Source: Rhabdophis nuchalis
Taxonomy: Eukaryota > Chordata > Lepidosauria > Squamata > Natricidae
Length of the DNA stretch: 64,000 nucleotides
Assembly (NCBI GenBank): GCA_039707465.1
Contig: CM077643.1
Location: 201,525,605-201,589,604, forward strand
Reading direction: 5' to 3'
Part shown: positions 21,628 through 33,854 of the stretch, piece by piece
How positions within the stretch are numbered: the stretch's first letter is position 1
How the letters are laid out: the number at the start of each line of letters is the position of its first letter
Position numbers and translations under genes: made by a program
The notes under the pieces: model-generated
What the model saw: only the letters and a program-made list of their open reading frames with translations
Database searches by the model: none
Told to the model about the DNA's origin: nothing

Positions 21628-22390
21628 GAATGAAGGCAACATGCATGGGAGAGAAAGGAAGAAAGAAGGTACAGGATCAACTCTATGGCACACCCTACCA
21701 TACATCAAAAACATTTTGGAAGCAGTAGAGAACATAGCTTCCTAGATCTGCAAATGGGCATCGCACACTACCCAGAGGCTGCCATACAAAGACAAATCAT
21801 GCATTGCAAATACTGCTTGGAGATGGGAGATACTTCTAATGTAATCTACCAGATCTACTGCAAGGATTGCCCCTGTGACTGTGTAGGACAGATGGGGAGG
21901 AAGCTAACCATCACCTTACAAGAAGCAAGCAGTCAGAGGAAGAGACCCAAAATCATTGGTAGCCTCACATTGCAATGACCAAGGACATACATACCGTTTT
22001 GCAGCTGCTAAGGTTGTTGGCTGAGCAGGGATAAAAATAGCCAGGGAAATGATTAAAGCCTGAGAAACAGTGCTGATTTACCACCAGCTTATCAAATACT
22101 TAGGAATCCAGGGGTTGGCAGCACATGGAAACAATACTCACAACTTAATAGGCCATCAACACCTCAGTCAACAACTAAAAAGCCACACACAGGCAGGCAC
22201 CACATAAATACTAGACATAGAATAGCCCAAAGTACACACTCTTCTAGAGAGAAGTTCCCTGAGGATAGGCTTCAGCAGGAATCCGAAAACTTGGAAGACT
22301 AAATCTCTGGTTCCAGTAACCAACCCAGATCGGATCCTGCATTTCTGTCTGTGTTTAATATAGGTGATCTAATAAATGTTTTAGGATTGC
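21628..22390 (+). pseudogene. Penelope-like element fragment with GIY-YIG endonuclease remnant
   Basis: The 97-residue open frame at 21685-21978 contains NVIYQIYCKDCPCDCVGQMG then RKL, the pattern of the GIY-YIG nuclease C-terminal to the reverse transcriptase in Penelope-like elements (VIY for GIY, CVG for YIG, then the catalytic-type Arg). The frame then shifts and continues as NDQGHTYRFAAAKVVG before a stop. Further downstream, decayed text includes RIAQSTHSSREK and NPDRILHF. The reverse transcriptase itself is missing, so the copy is 5'-truncated and dead. Confidence 0.65.
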
Positions 22391-22394
22391 ATAG

Positions 22395-23475
22395 TTAGTC
22401 TTTTTGAATCTGATGGGTCCTTTACTTGTGAGAAGTTGAAAGTCATTCACATTCGTTTTACTTTAACAGTATTATTATCTAGAAAGTCCCCAACCAGTTT
22501 TATTCACTAACATGCTTGTTTTCGCATTCTGATTTCCTGTCAGGCTAAGACAGTACATGCTCTACTCAAATAGCTTCTTTATGCTACTGGAGTGAACACA
22601 ATTCTCAGTTTTGTATGCAGTTTTGCTATGCAGGATTTTAATCTGACTCAGTGGTATATGACTGGGCTCTATTCATGCAGTTAGGTGCAAAAAAAGGAAT
22701 GAGAAAATAGTTGGCTTGGAGGAAATGTTAGCACCTGGATTAATGCCTATGTCTGAATTTGGTTCTAGCAAAATATTGCATGCACAGAGGGGGAGCAGAC
22801 ATAGAATGGCCGTGCTCTTAAATTTGGTGTAGTCTGGACTAAGTTCAGGTTGGTGGCTTTTGAATGGGCATGCCTGGTTTCCGTCAGGGTGTGTTTGTTT
22901 TCTCCATTCCACTGCTAATTCTGTTTACCAGTTGTTTGTCATGCATCTCTAACAAATGTCTAAAATGGGACACAAGTGAAAAAAGCTGCTCTATGTCTTT
23001 ACTTTTGTTTTCATAGCCAGCTATTATGATTTTAACAAAGGCCAGAAAAGCAGTATCTTTGCCAGTATGATACAGACAGTAAAATTCTTCAGACATTTCT
23101 GTCTTGAATCCTCATGGTATTAAAAAGAATGGTAACGAAAGCTTCAATCATGAAATATTGCTTTAAAAATACAGGCCTGTTGACTGAGTACATTTGGCAA
23201 ATGTCATTACTGTATGTGTTTCAGTAGAACTGGAGTAAATCATACATTGTGCTTAAATTGATTATTTTCTGGCATTAAACAAGGGGAAGTAAGATGTACA
23301 AATTCCCACTGATAGACATTTTATTGTAAGAAATCTGTATTACTTGGCAATAGAAATCTGAGATGGGCTTCTGTGCTCAAACATGACTACCTAGTTCTAC
23401 TGAAACAACTAAGCTTCATCACATATACCTATGGAAAGTTAACCAAAATATTTTCCCCCTCCCAATGATTTTCAA
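22395..23475. other. AT-rich non-coding DNA
   Basis: No gene or clear repeat seen. Two minus-strand open frames (22673-22912, 22884-23096) lack splice context and motifs. Confidence 0.4.
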
Positions 23476-23478
23476 TTA

Positions 23479-23733
23479 CTGTGTTTCCCCGAAAATGAGA
23501 CAGGGACTTATTTTCTTTGGATCCCCAAAACAAGCACTTGGCTTTATTTTCGGGGAGGTCTTATTATTTTTGAGATGCAGGAGGCAGTGTGCGTGGTCAC
23601 CTCATGGCTGCTGCTGTGTTGCAATATTTTTGGGGAGGGCTTATTTTGGGGGGGGGGCTTATTTTTAGTGCATGCGCTCAAAAGCCCAATTGGGCTTATT
23701 ATCTGGGGAGGCCTTATTTTTGGGGAAACAGGG
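23479..23733. mobile_element. TA-flanked MITE (GTTTCCCCGAAAAT family)
   Basis: Inverted ends GTGTTTCCCCGAAAA and TTTTTGGGGAAACA are flanked by TA on both sides (23477-23478 and 23734-23735), as for a Tc/mariner-type element. The inside repeats GGGGAGG-CTTATT-TTT units. No transposase is present. Confidence 0.65.
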
Positions 23734-23778
23734 TAGTTATTACTGGACATTTAAGCAATAGTGCACTGATTGAGAATC

Positions 23779-23972
23779 AATGTGGTATAATGGTCCTCAG
23801 CCACATGGTGACGAGATCTGGGTTGAAGACCTCAGCCACCGAAGTTCATTGCATGAAACTGAACTAATACCTGTCTTTTACACCATCTTATTCACAGGTT
23901 TGTTATTGCTAGAAAAATGGGGAGTGCTGTATATGCTATCTTGAGATTCTGGTTGAAATGTGGAATATAAAT
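23779..23972 (+). mobile_element. tRNA-derived SINE, degenerate
   Basis: AATGTGGTATAATGGTCCTC with the later GATCTGGGTTGAAGACC resembles a tRNA-like head (GTGTGGTGTAGTGG...GGGTTCGAATCCC). The body retains CTCAGCC, a CATCTTATTCACAGG block and a GTGGAATATAAATATAAG tail, as in the other SINEs. Confidence 0.5.
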
Positions 23973-24100
23973 ATAAGTGTAAAATAACCAGTGGCGAATA
24001 CTTTCAATTTGCACATATAAATTTTGAACTCTAATTTCAAGCAAACATCCTTAAGTGTGCCATCTTCACCCACAAGACGTCTGACATTCTTCGTATAATA

Positions 24101-24424
24101 AAGGTAAAGATTCCCCACTGTAGGGGGCAGTGCTCATCTCCATTTCAAAGCTGAAGAGCCAGTGCTGTCCGAAGATGTCTCCGTGGTCATGTGGCCAGCA
24201 TGACTAAATGCTGAAGACAAACGGAACGCTGTTACCGTCCCACCAAAGTGGTTCCTATTTTTCTACTTGCATTTTTTACTTGCTTTCAAACTGCTATGTT
24301 GGCAGAAGCTGGGACAAGTAACGGGAGCTCACTCCGTTATGCGGCGCTAGAGATTTGAACCGGCGAACTGCTGATCTTTCTGATTGACAGGTTCAATGTC
24401 TTAGCCACTGAGCCACCGCATCCA
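24101..24424 (-). mobile_element. Full-length tRNA-derived SINE with 11-bp target duplication
   Basis: On the minus strand the head reads GATGCGGTGGCTCAGTGGCT, then the B-box region GGTTCAAATC. A GC-rich body (CGTCTTCGG-like, GTCATGTGGCC) follows, ending in TTTACCTT. The element is bounded by the perfect direct repeat TTCGTATAATA (24090-24100 and 24425-24435), the mark of target-primed insertion. It is the best preserved SINE in the window. Confidence 0.85.
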
Positions 24425-24621
24425 TTCGTATAATAAATAGGGACAAATAGTCCTCATGGCTCCAGAATGCCCCTCTTCTATTCTTTGCACAGATACTTTG
24501 TTTTCCTTTTCTGTAACTTCAGTATTTCATGATTCAGCTGCTTTCTCTTATAGATTTAAGTCCTAGGCTTGCAGAATATACAGTATACATTGCTTATTTT
24601 CTGTACCAATTGATGCTTTCT

Positions 24622-24745
24622 CAGGGCTGAAAGAATTTGACTGGCTCAAAGTTACCCAGCTGGTTTTGTGCCTAAGGCAGGACTGTAACTCATGCTCTCA
24701 TGATGTCCAGCCTGATGCCTTAACCACTACACCAAACTGGCTTTC
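24622..24745 (-). mobile_element. tRNA-derived SINE fragment
   Basis: The minus strand reads CAGTTTGGTGTAGTGGTTAA GGCATCAGG..., then TGCCTTAGGCACAAAACCAG and CTGGGTAACTTTGAGCCAGTC. It is the same family as 19345-19546 and 25055-25226. Confidence 0.7.
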
Positions 24746-25054
24746 TATGAATAACAGTGCTTGGTGAGAAAATAACTGACTGGCTTTTAATATTTGAAAT
24801 CAGAAAATGTTCCTACTGAAATTGCTAGCATATGCAAATCCTCACTTCCAAAAATGATGTAGAAAAAAGAAACTAAAGGGCATATGCAGAAAAGAAGTAC
24901 CTGGTACTGCCTACTCTTTCTTTTTGACACAAAATGCATCACCATTCTACCAACATTCAATGGCTCAGTTTTATACACCCAGGGCTGTATAGATATGTTA
25001 GATTTTTTAAAATCATTTTTAAAATAAATAACTCAGGGTTGTGAACATACACCA

Positions 25055-25226
25055 ATACTTCTTCCTACTCTTATTTTCCCCACAGCAACAAGCCTGTGAA
25101 GTTAGTTGGGTTGAGAGAGAGACTGACCCAAAGTAACCCAGCCAGCTTTCATGCCTATGACAAGACTACAACTCACGGTCTTCTGATTTCTAGCCTGTTG
25201 CTTAACCATTAAACCAAACTGGCTCT
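25055..25226 (-). mobile_element. tRNA-derived SINE
   Basis: The minus strand reads CCAGTTTGGTTTAATGGTTA AGCAACAGG..., then GTCATAGGCATGAAAGCTGG, GGGTTACTTTGGGTCAG and ACAGGCTTGTTGCTGTGGGG. Same family as the two neighbouring copies. Confidence 0.7.
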
Positions 25227-25229
25227 CTG

Positions 25230-27365
25230 TTAGTGCTTTATTGAGTCTCTTCTGAACTATATTGTATTTTTTATGCTGCTACTGACAAAACACTTTGTGT
25301 AAGCCAAGTGTATGTTTAACATAATCTAACTACAAATGCTTGACTTATGAAGTCCACTCATGGTGATGTAATCTGTCCTCAGCAATGCTCTTACAAATTC
25401 TGTTGCTTGTATAATGTAAATTGACATAAAATGAGATGGCCCGATCTATTGCTTGTCTTCTGTTGCCTAGTAAAATAACAAATAAAATGAAATGATCTGA
25501 AGGTTTAATAAACTTGGTTTAGTAACTGAATGTATTCCTCAGAATTACGGTATATAAACTGAGGTATAGCTCTGCCTGGCTTTGTATCCTCCTTCAGTGA
25601 TAGCCTTCTTCATGCACAAGAGAATGTGTAAAGAAAGAAAGGAAGGGTGTATTATTTTGCAAGTGGATTATCTCCCAAGATTTAGGGATGCACAATGTAC
25701 GTCTTATTTGCTTACATGGTAGAAATGCTGGCACAGCTGAACATTTGCCAAAGTCTAAGAAGAAGCAGAAGTGTGGTTCAACATCTTGAATCTGTTATTA
25801 TCTTTCCACCATAGTTTTGCTATGATTCTGAGAAAATAATATGACAAAATATTATGCACCTGCCTACCTTCAGTCATTTCTCTTTCTAATAAAAGAACAT
25901 TCCCAAGAGGAACTACTTCTGGGAAGAATACAAAATAGCATATCTCATCTTTAAGAGGATTCCTTGTTTAAATGAACATGAATGTTGATTACATTAAATG
26001 AGAGCAGGATGCAAAAGATTGGATCCTTTCACTACAACATTCAATTGAAGCCCATATCTAAAGCCTGTTGTTGCTTCTTCAGTCTCATAAAATGTGAGCT
26101 TGTTGCTTATGGCTCAAATGATCCATTCATCAGTGATATGATTAATTATTACATTAATTGCACATTTACACTTTTGAAATGTTAATTATAGAACATTCTT
26201 TTTGACTGGTATAATTGTCTTCAGGATTGTAATGGGGGCATTATGTTTTCCAGAGTTTGAATAGCCAAATTAGGCAACTATTACTAAGGGCTTTTTTTCT
26301 CATGGCTACATTAAAGGGCTATACACCAGTCCTTGAATTGGAAGATAACTGTCCTGTCCTCCACTGGCAATCCCTCTCATGCCTCGGACCTTTGTTTCCC
26401 TTCTCTCCGAATTAGATGTCACGAATCAGTGGGAAAACATCTTTCTTAATATGGCCTGGGGCTGGGACAATAGCTGGCAGGCACGGAGAGGATTGTGCCA
26501 TGACAGAGAGTGAGGAACAGAAAGAGAACAACAGCGAGCAGATGCTGCCTGCTTTTCCCATTGCAGCCCCCTGCTACTCCCCTACTACACAAAACAGAAT
26601 GACTCAGTACCATGCCTAGGGATCCAGAAGGGAGGGGCATGTGCATAGCAGCCTAAACTGGCCAATAGGTGCCAGGTTGCTTGCACCCCCATCCCAGAAG
26701 TCATCCGATTGCACCAATGAGAGAAGAGTTGGTGAAGTCTATTAGGTTGTATCCAAGACAAAGCTTGTTTTTTGATAAGTGAGGAAATATTACATTAACA
26801 TCAGTGTAACTAAAGATGATGAAAGGCTCCCTCAGGTAAGGACTGCAGAACTGGGGAAGGCAACGTCCCCAAGGAAGCAACAGGGGGAAAAAGGAGGAGG
26901 TTTGTGCTGCAATTTGATGCAAGTTAAGTGTCTGTTTAATGAGTAGTTAATTCTGATAGGTGATCAAGTTCCATTTAGGTTTTATATAGTGCCATCTGGG
27001 GCAGTAAAGTAATTTAAACCATTTAGCAACTAGTAAAGAACATTGTTTTGCTGTAGATGAACTGTGAGCTAGTTCTTTCAGCTTACTATGCAAGTAATGT
27101 ACTTAAAAATCTCCAAACCTAAAGTAATCTACAGTATTTAACTAAAACTCATTTTAGGACACGGAAATAAGAGATCATTTTGAGTATATAAAGGCTGCAA
27201 AGGTTATTTCAGTTTGTTTCATTTTGTACACGCCTACCCAATTATTTCTTCCTTTTTATACATCTTTCCCTTCGTATAATAATTAAGGTAGCTTTGTATT
27301 GTAGCTTGCATTTTCAGCTACTATTCAGTGTACCAAAGGTAGATTATATTATTTAACAACTGAAC
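25230..27365. other. Non-coding DNA, no gene seen
   Basis: AT-rich overall. A less AT-rich block at about 26330-26700 looks repeat-like but matches no family I can name. No supported exon. Confidence 0.4.
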
Positions 27366-27369
27366 GATT

Positions 27370-27432
27370 TATTTTATTTAAATTTATATCCCGCCCTTCT
27401 CCACAGAGGACCCAGGGTCTTTCAGGGCGATG
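27370..27432 (-). mobile_element. L2-like LINE 3'-end fragment
   Basis: AAATTTATATCCCGCCCTTC then TCCACAGAGGACCCAGGG is the reverse complement of the 3' terminus of the L2-like LINEs (CCCTGGGTCC...GGGCGGGxTATAAATT). Confidence 0.65.
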
Positions 27433-27434
27433 AA

Positions 27435-28070
27435 AATAGCAAAATAATATTGGGGCATAGTTATCACAAACAGATTGATGGCCTGTACAGGATCTAAGAA
27501 TAATTTAGCCTCAATTTTATGCTTTTACTTCAAGGCATATGGCTCTTTAGGTACGAATTGCAGTAACTAAGACTGCACGGCGCACTTAATAAGGTTATAA
27601 CTGGAGAAGTGTCATGCTGTCCCCTGCCAATTTTTGTCCATTTTGGGAAATAAGTTGAACGTTATACAGACCTTCAGTTCTTCTCATAACGTTTCTGAGA
27701 TGATGATTTTAAATTGGAGGAGTCTTAGGCATTTTCCTCCGAAAATTCCTCAGCCAGAATATTGGATGTAGTAGTCTGGTTTGACACCTAGCTTGCCTAT
27801 TGGCTCCATTATCATACAATGTTAATCTACTACTTGTGTATTTTAACTAACTTGTGTAGTTTAGTTTTGAATTTTTGAATCCTCACCAGTTGAGAAACCC
27901 TAGTTTATTTACGATATCAGATACCAAGGTTTTTTTAAATCAGGTGATCTTTGAATCCTGACTTGCTTTAGTTGTATTGATATGACTGAATATGTAACCT
28001 GAGCTTTGTTTCTGTACCCTGTGATGATCCTATTATTTATTAAATAATAATAATTTAATAAAAAAATTAA
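27435..28070. other. AT-rich non-coding DNA
   Basis: No gene or recognisable repeat seen. Confidence 0.4.

Positions 28071-28110
<40 letters not shown>
28071..28110. repeat. (ATT)n microsatellite
   Basis: About 13 copies of ATT. The antisense poly-asparagine frame is an artefact. Confidence 0.95.
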
Positions 28111-28111
<1 letters not shown>

Positions 28112-28619
28112 CCAATTCATATAAATAGTTTAAATATTTCTTCTCAAACTAAGTTGTGCCCATTTGTTTTTCTCTTCTCTCCAAATATCTTTCAGTTCTG
28201 TAAGCAACACTCTTCTTCAACTCTTCTTCAACTCCACACTGAACCCAGCACAGAGATGGGGTTTAAATTCCAGATGCCATAATGTTTATTTGCCTTGACA
28301 ATAAGTAACAGAAACCCAACTTCAAAGAAAGAAAACTGGCAATCCTTATTCTTAAGCCATACAGGGGCACAGTGTTCTGTTTCGGAATAGACCAACTCTA
28401 GTGCTGATTACCTGAGGGTAGTAGCTGAAGCTCCACATTTTGCTTCATATAGTTTCTGGAATATGTTGCTCCTAGTATTGGTTTTTGTGACAGTATTCTC
28501 TAGGTCCATGATGGTGAACCTATGGCACATGTGCCACAGGTGGCACATGGAGCTATATTAACCTGCACTGCAGCCCTCCGCTCTGGTGCGCATGTGCATG
28601 CCGGCCAGCTGATTTTTCG

Positions 28620-29060
28620 GCCTTCCAGAGGGCCAGGGGAGGGTGTTTTCGGCCTCCCCAGGCTTCAGAAAAGCCTTTGGAGTCTGGGAAGAGTGAAAAA
28701 CAGGCCCAACTGGCCAACTGGAAGTTTGTTCCCAAACTTCCGGTTGGGCTGTTGAGCCTGTTTTTCACCTTCCCCAGGCTCCAAGAAACCTTTTGGCGCC
28801 TGGGGAGGGCAAAAAACAGACCTACCGAGCCTACTGAAAGTCGGAAAATGGGCTGTTTCTGGCCTCTGGAGGGCCTCGGGGGGCAGGGGAGGCTTTTTTT
28901 GCCCTCCTCAGACTCCTAGAAAGCCTCTGGAGCCTGGGAAAGGTGAAAAAACAGACCTACCGGGCCCACCAGAAGTTGGAAAATGGGCTATTTCCAGCCT
29001 TTGGAGGGCTTCTGGAGGGAGGAGGCTGCTTTCACCCTCCTCAGGCTCCAAGAAAGCCAT
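28620..29060. repeat. Internal degenerate tandem repeats of the hAT MITE
   Basis: Three to four units of about 130-145 bp share TCCCCAGGCT(T/C)C, GAAAxCCTTTGG, CTGGGxAGxGTGAAAAACAG and GGAAAATGGGCT. One unit contains a GGAAGTTTG...CAAACTTCC palindrome. The units give apparent open frames that are not genes. Confidence 0.75.
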
Positions 29061-29138
29061 GTGTGGGGCAGCGGGGGAGGTCATGTGTGCTTGCACAGGG
29101 CGTATGGCTTGGGGGGGCATTAAATTATCGGTGTAGGC

Positions 29139-29529
29139 CAGTGGTGGGATTCAAAGTCCCAGTGGTGGGATTCAAATAATTTAACAACTGGTTCTCTGCC
29201 CTAATGACCAGCTGGATAGGCAGGGCTCAGTGATCATGTGACTGGATGGGCGTGGCCAACTCAACGTCACTCACATTGATGGGCGCTTCACCTTAGCTGT
29301 TACAATGTAATAAGGGTTAACCGGAGAGGCAGTTTCTGTAAGCAGGGCAATAAAGATTAGGCTAGAAACAACACCAGAATGTTTTCCTCGTGCGTTCCTT
29401 ACAAGATTAGGCCTGTAAAGTGGAAAAAACCAAAATGAGATTTCTTCCAACAATTGGTTCTCTGAACTGCTTAGAAAGTAAACGACTGGTTCTCCCGAAT
29501 AGGTGCGAACTGGCTGAATCCCACCATTG
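29139..29529. mobile_element. Nested hAT MITE (CAGTGGTGGGATTC family)
   Basis: Left end CAGTGGTGGGATTCAAA and right end CTGAATCCCACCATTG are inverted repeats. The flanks GTGTAGGC (29131-29138) and GTGTGGCC (29530-29537) are a diverged 8-bp target duplication. The left end is tandemly repeated once (CAGTGGTGGGATTC again about 20 bp in). The family is shared with 36126 and 40621. Confidence 0.75.
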
Positions 29530-29604
29530 GTGTGGCCACGTAGTACCGCGTGTGTGCTTTTAGCACCTGAGGTGAAAAAGGTTCGCCATCACTGCTCTAG
29601 GTGT

Positions 29605-32600
29605 TTCTTATAGGAGAGAGTCTGGTCCAATGTTACTTCAAGGTTCTTTGGATGGGGTTATAGGGGAATAAGTTGTTTAAGTAGACCTTCGAGGCTTTAT
29701 ATGCTAGTTTATTGTAGATTCATATAGTTACCATTTTACTAGTGCTAGGAGTGAGCCTCCACTCAGTGAAGAATTTTCCCAAGATTTAAAGATTTTTGGA
29801 CAAGAGATTGTCTGCCGCTCCCATGTGTTTTTTCTTGTTCTGCTATGGCCAAATCATCAGTGTATGTTTATGCATTATGTAATCTTGTTCTGAAAGAAGT
29901 TTTTTTGCATCTCCTCAGTCTAGATGAGATCTGTTTTGACATTGATTAGGATTCTGTCAATATGTTCATGTGTTACATAGTTCAAGGCAAATTTCATTTT
30001 TCTGAAGAGTTAGATGTCCATATTTAGATAGTACAAAATTGAATATAGCTGTATTTGCCACTCTTTTGAACTGCACAAATTCACTCAGAGAGCAATCATA
30101 ATTAACGGTTTTAGTCAGATCAGACAACCAATATGTAGATGCTATGGAGAATGAGAACAGATACCATCACAAGAAAAGAAGTTGGATGAAATTTATGGAT
30201 GCTTCCATTTGTTGTATTAATTGCTGTTAAAAGTAGAAATAGACTTTGTTGTTAGAAATAAATGGAAAGGTTGGCGATGAGCACCTCACATAATATTAGG
30301 TAAGCAATGCATTTTTCTCCTTTTTTTATATTGAGAACCCAACACTAAGCACAAAAAACGCTCTAGAAAATAGCTGCATAATGCAATGTTTCTTCAACTA
30401 TTGGTCTGGAAGCCATATTATTGTACAGCATAGCAATTAAATACATTTTGTGACACTAACGCTTAAGATGAAATGCAGGAAGAAAATTAGCGTAATGATC
30501 TTCTTGATACTAGCTAAAATAAAATAAGATTCTGCAACTGGGAAAGGATGTTCTCCAATATTTAGTTTTCTATGCGTATGTTTCAAATTCTTACAGTCTG
30601 TCTTTCTATCCTTGTCTCCTATTGTGTTCCTGCTCCTTCCTCTCTTTCCTAATCCTATCACTCTCAGTCTCCTCTCAGTCTCCTTTTGCTGCTTTTTTTA
30701 GCACATATTTTTAGCATGTTTGTAGATTATGACACTAATGCCTTATGGTCATAAGTATCTGTGGAGGGGAATCAAACGATGAAATGTGTCCCGCCGTAAG
30801 ACACTTCACTTAGATATTTTTATACAACACCATTAAACAATTATGAAACCATGCTCATTTCACTGTCAGTTTTTCACTGTGGTTTGTGCTAGATGCATAT
30901 GTAACTTCCTCCTATGTGGCTTGAATAAAAACTGTCAAGGTTTTGACGGTTTTTTGTTTTTTGTTTGGTCACAACTCCAATATATAAGAAGTCAGCAACC
31001 AGAGTTCGGCACATGTGATTTAAAGTACTCTAAATAGTTCAAAGCAAAAGCCCTCTTGTGAACAAAGGAAAAAAAGTTGCTGCTCTTGTTGTTCTGTGCA
31101 TTGTTCAATTGAGTTTCAAATAAAAAAGATAGTGACAATACAACTATTAAGCCACAATAAAAAAAGATTTGACATTTACAATACAAATAAAGCTTTTTTT
31201 GTTTTCTAATTTATTTCTGTTAACAGTTTATACATATCTGTTTATTTAGTTTACCTTATTTAGGGTGATAAGATAAATATCACACAGCTTCTAACCATCA
31301 GTTTCTCAGCAAAATAACTTTTCTCTCCAAGTGGTTTTTTTTTTTGGAATGGTGACTTTTACCCTTAAGGCGCAAAGCCCAACAGTTCACGGGAATTATA
31401 AAAGCACAAACTTTTATAATAGGAGGAGCACTATAATAGGTAGGAGCACTATGCTTTAAAAAGCATGCATTTAATGACTATAAACTTAGGTACATTAGAA
31501 GATATGTGAGCTTTTTCTCACATTCCGTGCCAGGTATCAGAATCTAGTGTTATGCTAGACACAACTGCATCTCAAACAGCAGAATGAAATAACAAACTGT
31601 TAATTTAGGAATAATAATGTGTACTTTAAAGACATATATCCTGCAATGGGGTGAAATTACATGGGGTATTTATACTAAAGCTGTGCTTTGAAAATAATTC
31701 CAAAGAATTGCTTAAGAGTGTTCAGGATCTCAACTATGAGTTTTTCAAGGTAACCTGGAAAAAAAAAAAGATGTGGCTGTTTTAAGAAGGTGCTGAATTC
31801 CTCCCACACACTCTGAAACACCTCTTCAAAATGTATTCAGAATTTAGTCATCTTGTAGCCCAATTGCATTTCCTGAGTGGGCAGAGCTGAATCTGATAGT
31901 GGGTGGGATGCAAGCTTCCTGTAGGCTATTAATTTCCTTTATATAGTTTCCCTCTCGTATGTATGTATGTATGTATGTATGTATGTATGTATGTATGTAT
32001 ATTCCTTTCCCTTCTTTATATCCCAAGATATATTTAGTTCCTATTTCAAATGGTAGGAATATTTTGTGGGTATGGATTAAGTGAAGATATTGTTGAAGAA
32101 CTGGGAGATAATTTTTAGTATGATTTAGCAAGATTGTAGAATGGTTTGAGACTTGGAGCATCTCACTGGATGAAGATTACAAGTTACGAGTTTCTACCTT
32201 TCTTTAAAGGATTTTTAACTACCATAAGTAGTAGTGCTGGTTGCATGATTTCAGAGTATTATGGATTTATCCCACTGCTAAAAAATTTTATAACAGGAAT
32301 TGATCATCTATCTCAATTTGTTCCCTCAAATGTTAGAGTTACAATATCCACCTTGCAACCTGGTATAAGCCTTTGTCTAGGTATGTTTGTGGTTGTCATG
32401 GAACTGATTCTTGAATGGATTATTCAATTATTGGATTCAATTGCACTTTTTTGTGTAGAGAAATTGGTTGTTTAACCATCCTTGAAAACATCCATCTTAG
32501 TCCTTTCAGCTGGATTTTCTTATGATATTGCTTTGGATGATAGCATTTTCATAGTACTGTGGATCTACAAAAGGCATTTCATCAAAAGTCTACTTGAAGA

Positions 32601-33675
32601 TGGATTGGTATGGTATTTGGCAGAAGCACAACTCTTTAAAAATCCAACTATTATAAAAGCACAATTTTTGCAGAACATTACTTGGATTTTCTTTTTCTTC
32701 TTAGACTTCCGTGTCTGTCTGGGCTTCAATTATTGAAGAGGCTTCACTAAGATTATGAGAAATCTGATTATAGCCACCTTGGTCTCATAAAAATCTGTAT
32801 CGATTTAAAAAATAGTGATTATTACAATACTTTTAAAAAGATACACTAAGTCCAGCTTATTTTTATGATCAAAATAAGCACAACCTGGCATACTTTGTTC
32901 TCCCATTTAAATTTTGCAGTGAAAGAGTATTAGAGTATTTCTGATGGTAAAGCAATTCCAAAAGCTGGTTTTGCTTTGAAAATATAATATGCAAATACTT
33001 TTTGTCCCATACCAATATGTAGTTTTGGATCATATCCCTCAATGAATAAATGAACAAAAATTGTGTTTTGATTCATTTGTTTAAATTGTGTATCCTTTTT
33101 TTAATTTTAAGACTCGTGTGGAGAATGGATCATTTAGTTCATATTTATGCAGAAATACCGAACGTTCATAAAGGTTCACACGTTTCTAAGTATCACTGAA
33201 TGCAGTTCAAACTATGGCAATGATTTTTGTTCCTTATTTTTAGAATGTAAAATGATGATCAATCTGCTTTTGAGAAAATGTTGTCCTGAAAACTCACAAC
33301 TGGCAATAATCATTCGCCTCTTTTCCCTAAATTTACAAACATGTATGTCATCAGAAGTTATACAGGAACATTTTTTCTTCTAATAAGTGCCATTCCTCAT
33401 AAAGCAAAGCCATAATATTTATAGTCTAATCTAAGGAGATTATAGTTCCAAAATATGCAGTAAACAATTCATGTAATCTTCTTTCCAAGGAAATCATTAT
33501 TAGGAAAGTTCTACTTCCAAACGTATGTTTATTTCTGTGTCACCTCACACTACCCAGCCAAGCATAGACAGCCCCAATCCTTGCTGTTAGCTGTTAAATC
33601 CCTAAACCCTCCCAATTAATTTTGGATGTGTTCTGATCCAGAAATTATCTCAGAATATTGTACCAGACACCCTGC
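29605..33675. other. AT-rich non-coding DNA, no gene seen
   Basis: No exon could be supported. Open frames at 31844-32161 (minus), 32146-32475 and 32482-32736 (plus) lack splice sites and family motifs. They may mark very old repeat DNA, but I could not align them to a LINE. Confidence 0.4.
31957..32000. repeat. (GTAT)n microsatellite
   Basis: Eleven perfect GTAT copies. Confidence 0.97.
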
Positions 33676-33679
33676 TACA

Positions 33680-33850
33680 TATTTATTTATTTTAGAGGCC
33701 ATTCAACTAACTCCATGCATCTTACACTTAACATATAACGATGATAAAACCAAGCAAAAAGAACAATACGTATCCAGAAAACATATAAGACAATGAAAAC
33801 GATGAACAACGGCTTGGAACCCATCCTAGCCACAGAAAAGAAGAAAAGCC
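33680..33850 (-). mobile_element. LINE/SINE 3'-tail fragment (L2-type)
   Basis: ATTTATTTATTTTAGAGGCC followed by AACTCCATGCATCTTACA and A-rich DNA, then AAGCCAGGTCTTCAAAG, matches the antisense of reptile L2-type tails. Diverged; boundaries approximate. Confidence 0.35.
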
Positions 33851-33854
33851 AGGT

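Larger units (their letters stand above)
28506..29594. mobile_element. hAT MITE with 8-bp target duplication, host of a nested MITE
   Basis: The left end CCATGATGGTGAACCTATGG and the right end GGTTCGCCATCACTG are inverted repeats of the CAGTGATGGCGAACC type. The target duplication CTCTAGGT is exact at 28498-28505 and 29595-29602. Eight bases are typical of hAT transposases. The interior holds tandem GC-rich repeats (28620-29060) and a second hAT MITE (29139-29529). No transposase is encoded. Confidence 0.85.

Noticed and set aside
27909..28115. Poly-asparagine frame
   Set aside because: Antisense of an (ATT)n microsatellite.
32146..32736. Two adjacent plus-strand open frames (109 and 84 codons)
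   Set aside because: No splice sites, no motif, AT-rich composition; I could not align them to a LINE family on either strand.
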